Below are positions 35,469 to 44,331 of a stretch of 56,501 nucleotides of DNA, piece after piece (position 1 is the first letter of the stretch; every line of letters starts with the position of its first letter). The DNA is from Nitrosomonadales bacterium (GTDB lineage: Bacteria > Pseudomonadota > Gammaproteobacteria > Burkholderiales > Gallionellaceae), in NCBI GenBank assembly GCA_023259065.1, contig JAHFQY010000012.1:1-56501 (forward strand), in the 5' to 3' direction. The position numbers and the translations under genes are program-made. The notes beneath the pieces were generated by a model, which saw nothing but the letters and a program-made list of their open reading frames with translations, searched no databases and was not told where the DNA came from.

Positions 35469-36152
35469 ATGAAGAATGCGGTAGTTCTATTATCTGGCGG
35501 TCTGGATTCAGCCACGGTGCTGGCGATGGCGCGGCAGCAGGGCTTTCGCTGCCACGCGCTGAGCGTTGACTATGGCCAGCGCCATCATGCCGAGCTGGCA
35601 GCAGCACGGCGCGTGGCGGATGCGCTGGGCGCGGTTGAGCATCGCGTGATCAATATAGACCTGACCGGTTTTGGCGGTTCTGCCTTGACCGATAACAGCA
35701 TTGCCGTGCCGGAGCAGGAAACCAAGGGAATTCCGCTGACCTATGTGCCGGCGCGCAACACCATCATGTTGTCGCTTGCGCTGGCCTGGGCCGAGGTGTT
35801 GCAGGCGCAGGACATCTTCTTCGGCGTCAATGCCGTGGATTACTCGGGTTATCCGGATTGCCGTCCGGAGTATGTGGCGGCTTTTGAGCATATGGCCAAC
35901 CTTGCCACCAAGGCCGCGGTGGAAGGCAAGCCCCTGGCCATACATGCGCCGCTGCAGCACATGTCCAAGGCCGAAATAATCCGCCAGGGCACGCAGCTCG
36001 GGGTGGACTTCAGCCAGACGGTCTCCTGCTACCAGGCCGATGCGGATGGTCGTGCGTGCGGGGTGTGCGATTCATGCCGTCTGCGCCGCGCCGGCTTCGT
36101 TGAAGCGGGCATTCCCGATGCAACCAGATACTACTCTGTAGGGAAAAAGTAA
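35469..36152 (+). CDS. queC: 7-cyano-7-deazaguanine synthase QueC
   Basis: 227 residues. An ATP-using enzyme that converts the QueE product to preQ0. The P-loop-like [11 protein letters not shown] is at about residues 9-19; the zinc site is [17 protein letters not shown] near residues 188-204. It is 3 bp after queE and ends the long plus-strand block. Confidence 0.96.
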   Translation: MKNAVVLLSGGLDSATVLAMARQQGFRCHALSVDYGQRHHAELAAARRVADALGAVEHRVINIDLTGFGGSALTDNSIAVPEQETKGIPLTYVPARNTIMLSLALAWAEVLQAQDIFFGVNAVDYSGYPDCRPEYVAAFEHMANLATKAAVEGKPLAIHAPLQHMSKAEIIRQGTQLGVDFSQTVSCYQADADGRACGVCDSCRLRRAGFVEAGIPDATRYYSVGKK

Positions 36153-36160
36153 TTCTCGCG

Positions 36161-36188
36161 TTGACAGTCGGCGGCCAATCCGTATAAT
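36161..36188 (+). promoter_or_regulatory. Strong sigma70 promoter of the tRNA pair
   Basis: Perfect -35 TTGACA (36161-36166) and perfect -10 TATAAT (36183-36188), with a 16-bp spacer and a GC-rich discriminator (GCGCGC) of the stringently controlled type. Confidence 0.92.
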
Positions 36189-36209
36189 GCGCGCTTCCGT
36201 TTGGAATGT

Positions 36210-36285
36210 GGGTCGGTAGCTCAGCCGGTAGAGCAGCGGACTTTTAATCCGTTGGTCGCGAGTTCGAATCTCGCCCGACCCACCA
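36210..36285 (+). tRNA. tRNA-Lys (UUU)
   Basis: 76 nt with encoded CCA. Acceptor stem GGGTCGG/CCGACCC, TTCGAAT T-loop, and anticodon TTT at 36243-36245 in the loop CTTTTAA. Confidence 0.97.
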
Positions 36286-36331
36286 GTATTTGACGTGTTG
36301 TTGCTGTTTGAACTGCGCGTACTGTTTTGCC

Positions 36332-36407
36332 GCCGCCATAGCTCAGTTGGTAGAGCAACCGCCTTGTAAGCGGTAGGTCATCAGTTCGAATCCGATTGGC
36401 GGCACCA
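36332..36407 (+). tRNA. tRNA-Thr (UGU)
   Basis: 76 nt with encoded CCA. Acceptor stem GCCGCCA/TGGCGGC, TTCGAAT T-loop, and anticodon TGT at 36365-36367 in the loop CTTGTAA. 46 bp after tRNA-Lys, so probably cotranscribed. Confidence 0.97.
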
Positions 36408-36574
36408 CTTCCCCTCCCCGTATCACAATCCAAGAAACTGTTTAACTGCACCGAGCTAGTGCCTTTGTGTTGGCTGTGTCCTGCACAATCCTCCGCGTTG
36501 GTTTGCATAATTCGGTAACATTGCACCCGGGCTGTGCGCATTGGTTTGCGCGCGGTAATGTGCAAGGGACGATT

Positions 36575-37741
36575 ATGAAAATTCATGAGTATCAGGCCAA
36601 GGAAATCCTGCGCCAGTTTGGTGTGCCCACGCCACGCGGTCATGCGTGTTTTAGCGTGGCGGAAGCGGAAAATGCCGCACGCGAGCTGGGTGGTTCGGTG
36701 TGGGTGGTGAAAGCGCAGATCCATGCCGGTGGGCGTGGCAAGGGTGGTGGCGTAAAAGTCGCCCGCTCGCTGCAAGAGGTAAGCGAACATGCGCAGAAAA
36801 TTCTGGGCATGCAACTGGTGACTCATCAGACAGGCAGTGCCGGGCAGACGGTCAAGCGCCTGCTGATCGAGGAAGGCGCAAACATCGCCAGGGAATATTA
36901 CGTTGGCATGGTCATCGATCGCAGCCGCCAGCGCGTGGTGCTGATGGCGAGCAGCGAGGGCGGCATGGATATCGAAGAGGTCGCCGCACACACGCCGGAG
37001 AAGATACACAAGGTGTGGATAGACCCGCTGGCAGGTTTGACGGATGCCGAGGCGGATGCCGTGGCCGGCAAGATCGGCATACCCGCAGCCGCCTTGCCGC
37101 AGGCGCGCACCTGTCTACAAGGCTTGTACCGCGCCTTTGTGGAGAAGGATGCAATGCTGGCGGAAATCAACCCGCTGGTGCTGACTGCAGACCAGCGCGT
37201 GGTTGCGCTGGACGCAAAAATCAATTTCGACAGCAATGCCCTGTACCGCCATCCGGAAATCACCGCCTTGCGCGATATGGATGAGGAAGATCCGGCCGAG
37301 GTGGAGGCGTCGAAATTCGACCTCAGCTACATCGCGCTGGACGGCAATATTGGCTGTCTGGTGAACGGTGCAGGCTTGGCCATGGCGACCATGGATATCA
37401 TCAAGTTGTACGGCGGCTCGCCGGCCAACTTCCTCGACGTGGGCGGTGGCGCCAACAAGGAGAAGGTCACCGAGGCCTTCAAACTGATGCTGAAGAACCC
37501 CGAATTGCGCGCGATACTGGTGAATATCTTTGGCGGCATCATGAAGTGCGACGTGATTGCCGAGGGCGTGGTGGCTGCCGCGCGCGAGGTGCATCTCAAG
37601 GTGCCGCTGGTGGTGCGCCTGGAAGGCACCAACGTCGATCTGGGCAAGAAGATATTGGCCGAATCCGGCCTGCCCATTATTTCCGCAAACAACATGGCAG
37701 ACGCGGCACAAAAGGTCGTGGCCGCTGCGCAGGGGGTGTAA
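36575..37741 (+). CDS. sucC: Succinyl-CoA synthetase beta subunit
   Basis: 388 residues beginning [23 protein letters not shown]-grasp domain with [18 protein letters not shown] near residue 45, and the C-terminal CoA-ligase domain with [11 protein letters not shown] and [14 protein letters not shown]. With SucD it makes ATP (or GTP) from succinyl-CoA in the citric acid cycle. The related malate-CoA ligase MtkA looks alike, but no serine-cycle genes are near. AAGGGA stands six bases before the start. It shares one base with sucD. Confidence 0.95.
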   Translation: MKIHEYQAKEILRQFGVPTPRGHACFSVAEAENAARELGGSVWVVKAQIHAGGRGKGGGVKVARSLQEVSEHAQKILGMQLVTHQTGSAGQTVKRLLIEEGANIAREYYVGMVIDRSRQRVVLMASSEGGMDIEEVAAHTPEKIHKVWIDPLAGLTDAEADAVAGKIGIPAAALPQARTCLQGLYRAFVEKDAMLAEINPLVLTADQRVVALDAKINFDSNALYRHPEITALRDMDEEDPAEVEASKFDLSYIALDGNIGCLVNGAGLAMATMDIIKLYGGSPANFLDVGGGANKEKVTEAFKLMLKNPELRAILVNIFGGIMKCDVIAEGVVAAAREVHLKVPLVVRLEGTNVDLGKKILAESGLPIISANNMADAAQKVVAAAQGV

Positions 37742-38628
37742 TGTCTATCCTGATCAATAAAAACACGCGGGTAATGACCCAGGGCATGACCGGCAAGGTC
37801 GGCCAGTTTCATACCCTGCACAGCAAGAATTACGCAAACGGGGCTGAATGTTTTGTGGCTGGCGTGACACCGGGCAAGGCCGGGCAAAGCTATGAGGGCA
37901 TCCCCGTCTACAACAGCGTGCTGGAAGCCAAGCAGCAGACCGGCGCCACGGTTTCGGTGATCTACGTGCCGCCCGCCTATGCGGCAGCGGCGATCGACGA
38001 GGCGGTGGCCGCCGACCTGGATCTGGTGATCTGCATCACCGAGGGCATACCGGTGCATGACATGCTGAAAACGCGCTACAAGATGCAAGGCAAGCGCACG
38101 CTGCTTATCGGCCCCAACTGCCCCGGCCTGATTACTCCGGACGAAATCAAGATCGGCATCATGCCCGGGCATATCCACAAGAAGGGCCGCATCGGCGTGG
38201 TGTCGCGTTCGGGCACGCTCACCTATGAGGCTGTCGGCCAGCTCACCGAACTGGGCTATGGGCAGTCGTCCTGCGTAGGCATAGGCGGCGACCCGATCAA
38301 TGGGCTCAAGCATCTGGATGTGCTGAAGCTGTTCAACGACGATCCGGAGACCGACGCGGTGATCATGGTGGGCGAGATCGGCGGCAGCGATGAGGAAGAA
38401 TGCGCACGCTGGATCAAGGGCAACATGAAAAAGCCGGTGGTCGGTTTCATCGCCGGCATCACCGCGCCTGCGGGCAAGCGCATGGGACATGCCGGCGCCA
38501 TCATCTCGGGCGGCCAGGGCGGCGCTGAAGATAAGCTGGCGGTGATGGAAGAGTGCGGCATTCATATCACGCGCAACCCGGCCGAGATGGGGCGCACGAT
38601 GCAGAAAATTTTGAAGGGTAACGCTTGA
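37741..38628 (+). CDS. sucD: Succinyl-CoA synthetase alpha subunit
   Basis: 295 residues. CoA-binding Rossmann domain ([12 protein letters not shown] near residue 14; [20 protein letters not shown] near 120) and the catalytic phospho-His in [12 protein letters not shown] near 247. The ATG overlaps the sucC stop by one base (TAATG), and its own stop overlaps terC (TGATG). Confidence 0.96.
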   Translation: MSILINKNTRVMTQGMTGKVGQFHTLHSKNYANGAECFVAGVTPGKAGQSYEGIPVYNSVLEAKQQTGATVSVIYVPPAYAAAAIDEAVAADLDLVICITEGIPVHDMLKTRYKMQGKRTLLIGPNCPGLITPDEIKIGIMPGHIHKKGRIGVVSRSGTLTYEAVGQLTELGYGQSSCVGIGGDPINGLKHLDVLKLFNDDPETDAVIMVGEIGGSDEEECARWIKGNMKKPVVGFIAGITAPAGKRMGHAGAIISGGQGGAEDKLAVMEECGIHITRNPAEMGRTMQKILKGNA

Positions 38629-39371
38629 TGCTGGAATTATTTTCGACACCGCAGTTCTGGATTTCCCTGCTGCAAATTATCGCGATTGACCTGTTGCTGA
38701 GCGGCGACAACGCCGTGGTGATCGCGCTGGCCTGCCGCAACCTGCCGCCGGAGCAGCGCAGGAAGGGCGTGCTGTTCGGGGTTGCCGGGGCGGTTACCCT
38801 GCGCGTGATCCTGACCTTCTTTGCGGTCAGCCTGCTTACCCTGCCCTACATCAAGCTGCTGGGGGCGGTGCTGTTGCTGTGGATAGGCATCAAGTTGCTG
38901 TTGCCCGAAGACGAGGATGGCGAGGCGCATATCAAGGCCGAGACCCAGCTGTGGGGCGCGGTGAAAACCATTATCGTGGCCGATTTTGTCATGAGCCTGG
39001 ATAACGTGATCGGCGTGGCAGCTGCAGCCAAAGGGCATTTCGGCCTGCTGGTGTTCGGCTTGCTGATCAGCATTCCGATGATAGTGTGGAGCAGCCAGCT
39101 GATTTTGAAGCTGATGGACAGGTTCCCCGTCATTATCGTTCTGGGTGGGGCGCTACTGGGCTTCGTGGCGGGCGAGATGCTGATGACCGATATGCTGGTA
39201 AAGGACTGGGCTGCGTCGCAGCCGCACTGGCTGCACTGGCTGGTTCCCGCGCTGGGTGCGGCGCTGGTGGTGGTGGCGGGCAAGTGGCTGGCGGCGCGCA
39301 AACGGGCAGTCGGCAAGGCGGTTGATCTGGTGGACGAGCAAGTGCCTGCCAGAAGCGGCGATACACACTGA
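38628..39371 (+). CDS. TerC/YjbE-family membrane protein
   Basis: 247 residues with seven membrane segments. Conserved Asp motifs are LLSGDNAVVIALACRNLP near residue 24 and SLDNVIGVAAAAKGH near 122. Members of the TerC superfamily (YjbE, MeeF and others) are linked to metal export, often manganese. The coupled start after sucD is a common betaproteobacterial arrangement. The ion is not shown by the sequence. Confidence 0.88.
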   Translation: MLELFSTPQFWISLLQIIAIDLLLSGDNAVVIALACRNLPPEQRRKGVLFGVAGAVTLRVILTFFAVSLLTLPYIKLLGAVLLLWIGIKLLLPEDEDGEAHIKAETQLWGAVKTIIVADFVMSLDNVIGVAAAAKGHFGLLVFGLLISIPMIVWSSQLILKLMDRFPVIIVLGGALLGFVAGEMLMTDMLVKDWAASQPHWLHWLVPALGAALVVVAGKWLAARKRAVGKAVDLVDEQVPARSGDTH

Positions 39372-39380
39372 GGGGGAAAA

Positions 39381-39806
39381 ATGAAAATATTGATACCTGT
39401 AGATGGTTCTTCCAGCGCCAACCGCGCTGTGGAGCAAGTCATTGCCAGCAAGGCGTGGCTGAAAGAGACGCCGCAGATATTCCTGCTCAATGTGCAGTGG
39501 AAGCTGGCCTCGGGCAACGTCAAGATGTTCATCAACCAGGACACCATCAATGACTACTACCGCGAGCAGGGGCTGGAAGCCCTGACTGCGGCGCGTGCAT
39601 TGCTGGATGGGGCGGGGATGGCGTACACCTATCACATCAGCATCGGTACGCCGGCGCAGGCGATCGTGCAGTATGCGCAGGAGCAGCAGGTGGAGCAGAT
39701 TGTCATGAGCGCGCATGGCCAGGGCGTGCTGACGAACTTGCTGCTGGGCTCGGTGGCAAGCAAGGTGGTGCACCTTGCCCCCATGCCGGTGATGCTGGTC
39801 AAGTAG
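39381..39806 (+). CDS. Universal stress protein, UspA family
   Basis: 141 residues, single Usp domain. MKILIPVDGSSSANRAVEQ is the usual N-terminus. The ATP-binding pattern G-x2-G-x9-G-S is approximated by SAHGQGVLTNLLLGSVASKVV near residue 112. It is 9 bp after terC, so likely cotranscribed. Confidence 0.9.
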   Translation: MKILIPVDGSSSANRAVEQVIASKAWLKETPQIFLLNVQWKLASGNVKMFINQDTINDYYREQGLEALTAARALLDGAGMAYTYHISIGTPAQAIVQYAQEQQVEQIVMSAHGQGVLTNLLLGSVASKVVHLAPMPVMLVK

Positions 39807-40104
39807 GGCTATAAACGTGCATCTCGCAAAGCGAGACTTTGTCCCCCTCGCCCATCGGGAGATAACCAGCGACTTGCCCGCTTGCGGGCTAAGTCGAATG
39901 GCTAGTGGTTCCATCAGGGCAGGGGAGAGGGAAACGGTCATGGCAAGATCCATAATAAAGGGGGTTCTTGCCATGACCGTTGGGATAATTTGTAATAAAT
40001 AAAGCGAGTTATGGCTTGCTGTTGAAAAATGTTTTAGTATTCGCCCGTAACCTTGCTAATTGATTGATGCGGATTAAGGCCTTGGCCGGAAAATATTTCA
40101 CAAC
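39807..40104. repeat. Repeat-filled gap between the UspA gene and the CHASE2 kinase gene
   Basis: No gene seen. Three hairpins occur: TCTCGC-AAA-GCGAGA (39822-39836), a GACTTGCCCG/CGGGCTAAGTC hairpin (about 39871-39895), and a perfect 16-bp inverted repeat, AACGGTCATGGCAAGA (39933-39948) with its complement (39966-39981), next to AGGGGAGAGGG. The last is the inverse of the repeat at 25730-25800. The remaining 110 bp are AT-rich and should hold the kinase-cluster promoter. Confidence 0.8.
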
Positions 40105-42663
40105 GTGGCGAACTTGAAAAAAATGTCGATCTGGAAGGCAGACTGGTTTGTTGGTCTGCTGGTCGCGTTGCTTTTCCTGTTCGGCGCCACCACGGATCTG
40201 ATGCAAAGCCTGGAGCGCAAGGCATACGACTTGGGCGTGCGTGCCTCTTCGCGACTTCCCAGTGACAAAGTGGTGGTGATCGCAATTGACGACCAGAGCA
40301 TTGCCAATCTGGGCCGTTGGCCCTGGCCACGCGCCACCCAGGCGAAAATGCTGGATTTGCTGGCGGCAGGAAAAGCCAGGGTGGTGGGCAATACGGCATT
40401 ATTTTTCGAGCCGCAAGTCGACCCGGGTTTGGTCTACATCAACAAGATAGTCGACGCGCTTGGCAAGTCTGCACTGATCGGCAATGTCGACCCGGCGCGA
40501 CAAGGCGAGTTGTCGCCGGTCGATGCCTTGTTGCTGGAGGCAGTGCAGAATCTCGATAACGACCGCAAGCTCAGCGACAGCATGGGCCGTGCCAATGACG
40601 TGCTGCTGGCCATGTACTTCGAGCTGGGCGATCCGCAGGGCAGACCTGACAAACCCCTGCCGGCGTACGTGCAAAAAAACAATCTGGCCAACATCAATGA
40701 TCCGGACGGTCTAGGCATGGCGGGTGCACTGCCCCTGCCGGCTGCATCCGTGCAATTCCCCATTGCCCCGCTGGGCGAGCGTGCCGTCGGCATCGGCCAC
40801 CTGAACACGATGATAGAGGTGGATGGTGCGGTGCGTGTGGAGCCGCTGGTGGTTGGCTATTACGACGAGCTTTACCCTTCGCTGTCGCTGTTGCTGGCGG
40901 CAAAAAGCCTGAACCTTGAAGCCAGGGATATACAGGTGAACCTGGGCAAGGGGGTGCAGCTGGGCAACCTGAATATTGCGACTGACCCATCCCTGCGCAT
41001 GCATACCTACTTCTACAAGGACAGGGACGGCAAGCCGGCATTCCAGGTGGATTCTTTTTACGATGTGTACAGCGGCAAGATTGCGCCGGAAAAATACAAG
41101 GACAAGATCGTGCTGATCGGCGCCACGGCCGCGGGCGTGGGCGCGCCCATGGTGACGCCGATCTCGGCCAGCATGGCGCCCGTGCTGACGCTGGCGCATT
41201 CGGTGTCGAGCATACTCAAGCAGGATTATTTCACCGTGCCGGCCTGGAGCACCTGGGCGCAGATGGCAGTCTTTATCCTTGTGGCCTTGTATTTGATCGC
41301 GCTGTTGCCGCGTTTGGGCGCCATGTTGGGGGCGCTGGTGACAGCGGGATTGTTCATTGCCTTGCTGGCTGCACATTTCGTGTTGATGACAGTGCAGGCC
41401 ATGTGGCTGCCCCTGATGTTGCCGGCGAGCATGCTGCTGGTCGGCCATTTGTTGCTGACCAGCAAGCACTTCTTCCTGACCGAAAAAGGCAAGCTCAAAT
41501 CTGATGCGGACTCGGCCGAAAGCAACCGCATGCTGGGGCTGGCATTCCAGGGCCAGGGGCAGCTGGATATCGCCTTCGATAAATTCCGCAAGGTGGAGCT
41601 GGACGACAGCCTGATGGAAGTGCTCTACAACCTGGGGCTGGATTTCGAGCGCAAACGCCAGTTCAACAAGGCGGAGTCGGTGTTCAGATACATGTCGGAA
41701 TACAACCCCAAGTTCCGCGACCTGGAGCAGCGCATGGCGCAGTCCAAGGCGATGTCTGAAACCATCATACTTGGCGGCTCCACCGGCAAAAGCAACGACA
41801 GCACGATGAAACTGGACCGCGCCGGACTATCCAAGCCCATGCTGGGCCGCTACGAGATCGAGAAGGAACTGGGCAAGGGCGCGATGGGCGTGGTGTATAT
41901 GGGCAAGGATCCCAAGATAGGCCGAGTTGTTGCCATCAAGACCATGGCCCTGTCGCAGGAGTTTGAGGCGGATGAGCTGGAAGACGTCAAGGCGCGCTTC
42001 TTCCGCGAGGCCGAAACGGCCGGGCGCCTGAATCATCCGAATATAGTGAATATGTACGACGCCGGCGAGGAACATGATCTTGCCTATATCGCTATGGAGT
42101 TTCTCAAGGGGCAGGACCTGGCTCCCTATACCAAGCCGGATAATCTGCTGCCGCTGCCAAAAGTGCTGAGCATTGTTGCCCGTGTGGCGGATGCGCTGGG
42201 TTACGCGCATGCGCTGAATGTGGTGCATCGTGACATCAAGCCGGCGAACATCATGTACGACCCCGAGACCGATACGGTCAAGGTGACCGACTTCGGTATT
42301 GCGCGCATCACCGATTCCTCCAAGACCAAAACCGGCATGGTGCTGGGCACGCCGTCCTATATGTCCCCGGAGCAACTGGCGGGAACCAAGGTCGAGGGCG
42401 TTTCCGACCTGTTCTCGCTGGGCGTGAGTCTGTACCTGATGGTGTGTGGTAAGCTGCCGTTTAATGGCGACTCGATGGCGCAATTGATGTTCAGGATTGC
42501 GAATGAGCCGCACGTGGATGTGCTGACAATAAGGCCGGATCTGCCACCATGCGTGGTGCAAATTATCAACAAGGCATTGGCCAAGAAAACAACTGAGCGT
42601 TACCAGACTGGTGTTGAAATGGCTGATGCAATCCGCCAATGCGCGGCAAGCTTGCAAGGGTAG
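40105..42663 (+). CDS. CHASE2-domain serine/threonine protein kinase
   Basis: 852 residues. An N-terminal membrane helix (about 13-30), a periplasmic CHASE2 sensor (about 35-375, with VVVIAIDDQSIANLGRWPWPR), three membrane helices (about 385-455), a cytoplasmic TPR-like linker (about 475-550) and a Hanks-type kinase domain (about 580-850). Kinase motifs: ELGKGAMGVVYMG (G-loop), VAIKTM (Lys), HRDIKPANIMYD near 706, DFGIAR and GTPSYMSPEQLAG. Both start choices are weak: GTG 40105 or ATG 40123, neither with a clear ribosome site. It is followed 7 bp later by a PP2C phosphatase, its natural antagonist, and by an FHA protein that can read phospho-Thr. Confidence 0.9.
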   Translation: MANLKKMSIWKADWFVGLLVALLFLFGATTDLMQSLERKAYDLGVRASSRLPSDKVVVIAIDDQSIANLGRWPWPRATQAKMLDLLAAGKARVVGNTALFFEPQVDPGLVYINKIVDALGKSALIGNVDPARQGELSPVDALLLEAVQNLDNDRKLSDSMGRANDVLLAMYFELGDPQGRPDKPLPAYVQKNNLANINDPDGLGMAGALPLPAASVQFPIAPLGERAVGIGHLNTMIEVDGAVRVEPLVVGYYDELYPSLSLLLAAKSLNLEARDIQVNLGKGVQLGNLNIATDPSLRMHTYFYKDRDGKPAFQVDSFYDVYSGKIAPEKYKDKIVLIGATAAGVGAPMVTPISASMAPVLTLAHSVSSILKQDYFTVPAWSTWAQMAVFILVALYLIALLPRLGAMLGALVTAGLFIALLAAHFVLMTVQAMWLPLMLPASMLLVGHLLLTSKHFFLTEKGKLKSDADSAESNRMLGLAFQGQGQLDIAFDKFRKVELDDSLMEVLYNLGLDFERKRQFNKAESVFRYMSEYNPKFRDLEQRMAQSKAMSETIILGGSTGKSNDSTMKLDRAGLSKPMLGRYEIEKELGKGAMGVVYMGKDPKIGRVVAIKTMALSQEFEADELEDVKARFFREAETAGRLNHPNIVNMYDAGEEHDLAYIAMEFLKGQDLAPYTKPDNLLPLPKVLSIVARVADALGYAHALNVVHRDIKPANIMYDPETDTVKVTDFGIARITDSSKTKTGMVLGTPSYMSPEQLAGTKVEGVSDLFSLGVSLYLMVCGKLPFNGDSMAQLMFRIANEPHVDVLTIRPDLPPCVVQIINKALAKKTTERYQTGVEMADAIRQCAASLQG

Positions 42664-42670
42664 GAAGGAT

Positions 42671-43498
42671 ATGAATATTCAAGACGCGCTGGAAATCGTC
42701 AGCCTGACCAACCCGGGGATGGTCAGGTCGCACAATGAGGATAGTGTGTCCCATGATGCCGAATGCGGATTGGTGGTGCTGGCGGATGGCATGGGTGGTT
42801 ATAATGCCGGCGAAGTTGCCAGTGGTATCGCGGTTTCCGTGGTCATGACAGAAATCAAGCATTACCTGGAAGAGGTCAGGCCGGAGGACAAGGATCCGGC
42901 CACTGGTGAGGATATGGCGGTGGTGCTGCTGCGCGATAATGTGCAAAAGGCCAATGCCTCCATCTACCACGCGGCACAGAGCCAACCGCAATATGCCGGT
43001 ATGGGGACGACCATTGTTTCCAGCCTGTTTTATGACAACCGCGTGGCCGTCGCGCATATCGGCGATTCGCGCCTGTACCGTTTGCGCGGTGATGTGTTTG
43101 AAAGCGTGACGCGTGATCACTCCCTGCTGCAGGAGCAAATCGACAGCGGCATGATCAGCAAGGAAGATGCGCGCAATTCCAAGAACAAGAATCTGGTTAC
43201 CCGTGCAGTGGGTATAGATGCTGAAGTTGAAGCGGAAGTGCACGTTTATGATGTGGAGCGCGGAGACATTTATGTGCTGTGCTCCGACGGCCTTAACGAT
43301 ATGGTCGAGGATGAGGACATCGGCAGCACCGTGCAGATGCTGCAATCCAATTTGCCGCTGGCAGCCTCACAGCTGATCCAGATGGCGAATGACAATGGCG
43401 GGCGTGACAACGTGTCAGTGATATTGGTAAAAGTAAATGGTGAGTTTGCAGCGAAACGAGGCTTGTTCGCGAAATTACTGTCCTGGTTCAAGAATTAA
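42671..43498 (+). CDS. PP2C-family serine/threonine phosphatase
   Basis: 275 residues, metal-dependent PPM/PP2C fold. Conserved motifs: VRSHNEDSV near residue 18, VLADGMGGYNAGEVAS near 37, GMGTTIVSSLF near 113, VAHIGDSRLYRL near 130, LCSDGLNDMVEDEDI near 205 and GGRDNVSVILV near 247. The acidic residues hold the two Mn/Mg ions. It should reverse the phosphorylation made by the adjacent kinase. A stretch of about 15 residues after EIKHYLEEVRPEDKDPATG adds to the usual core. Confidence 0.94.
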   Translation: MNIQDALEIVSLTNPGMVRSHNEDSVSHDAECGLVVLADGMGGYNAGEVASGIAVSVVMTEIKHYLEEVRPEDKDPATGEDMAVVLLRDNVQKANASIYHAAQSQPQYAGMGTTIVSSLFYDNRVAVAHIGDSRLYRLRGDVFESVTRDHSLLQEQIDSGMISKEDARNSKNKNLVTRAVGIDAEVEAEVHVYDVERGDIYVLCSDGLNDMVEDEDIGSTVQMLQSNLPLAASQLIQMANDNGGRDNVSVILVKVNGEFAAKRGLFAKLLSWFKN

Positions 43499-43515
43499 TT
43501 ACGGAGATTGATGAT

Positions 43516-44271
43516 ATGCCGGCAAAACTTATACTCAGCATGGATGGCGTGGTGCTGCAGGAATATGCGCTGAACAAGGAGCGCATGACGATAGGGCGCA
43601 AGGCGCACAACGACATCGTGATTGATAACCTGGCGGTGAGCGGTGAGCATGCCGCAATAGTGACGATACAGAACGACTCCTTCCTGGAAGATCTGGACAG
43701 CACCAACGGCGTGACCGTGAATGGCATGGCGACCAAAAAGCACTTCCTGCAGAACAATGACGTGGTCGAGATCGGCAAGTACAAGCTCAAGTATCTGAAT
43801 GACCAGCCCACCCAAACTACGGCGGCTGATTTCGAGCGCACCATGGTATTGCGCGCCCCTCCCAAACAGGCGGCAAAAACTCCGGATCTCGGCGTGATGA
43901 CCAATACCCAGGTGGGTATCCAGACTACGGCCCGCGCTGCACAGGGTGATTCCACCGGAAAATTTGACACTACCGGTTCGCCTTCATCTCCGGATAAAAG
44001 CGGCGGGCAGGCTGCGGTCGTGCAGATACTCAACGGGCCCAACTCCGGCAAAGAGCTGGAGCTGGTAAAAAATCTCACTACCCTGGGCAAGCCGGGGGTG
44101 CAAGTGGCCGTCCTGGCCCGCCGCCCGCATGGCTTCTTCATTACTCATGTGGAAGGCACCAGCTATCCCGTGGTGAATGGCGAGTCATTGGGTGAGCACC
44201 CGCGCCAATTGAAAGACCACGATATCATCGAGCTGGCGGGAGTCAAGATGGAGTTCTATTTCAAGTCCTGA
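43516..44271 (+). CDS. Protein with two FHA domains
   Basis: 251 residues. The first FHA domain (about 1-95) has the phospho-Thr pocket residues in MTIGRKAHNDIVIDNLAVSGEHAAI and LEDLDSTNGVTVNG. A linker of about 70 residues rich in Thr and Ser (residues 98-165, including FERTMVLR) could be a phosphorylation target. A second, degenerate FHA domain follows (about 168-251: VVQILNGPNSGKELELVKNLTTLG, then YPVVNGESLGEHPRQLKDHDIIELAG); it lacks the Arg and Ser of the pocket. It is placed as the reader between phosphatase and cyclase. No membrane segment is seen. Confidence 0.9.
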   Translation: MPAKLILSMDGVVLQEYALNKERMTIGRKAHNDIVIDNLAVSGEHAAIVTIQNDSFLEDLDSTNGVTVNGMATKKHFLQNNDVVEIGKYKLKYLNDQPTQTTAADFERTMVLRAPPKQAAKTPDLGVMTNTQVGIQTTARAAQGDSTGKFDTTGSPSSPDKSGGQAAVVQILNGPNSGKELELVKNLTTLGKPGVQVAVLARRPHGFFITHVEGTSYPVVNGESLGEHPRQLKDHDIIELAGVKMEFYFKS

Positions 44272-44331
44272 CAGGCGCCAGTGCTGCGCAGATGCTGGCG
44301 CAGCCTTAACTAAGCTGCTCACGCAAGGAAG

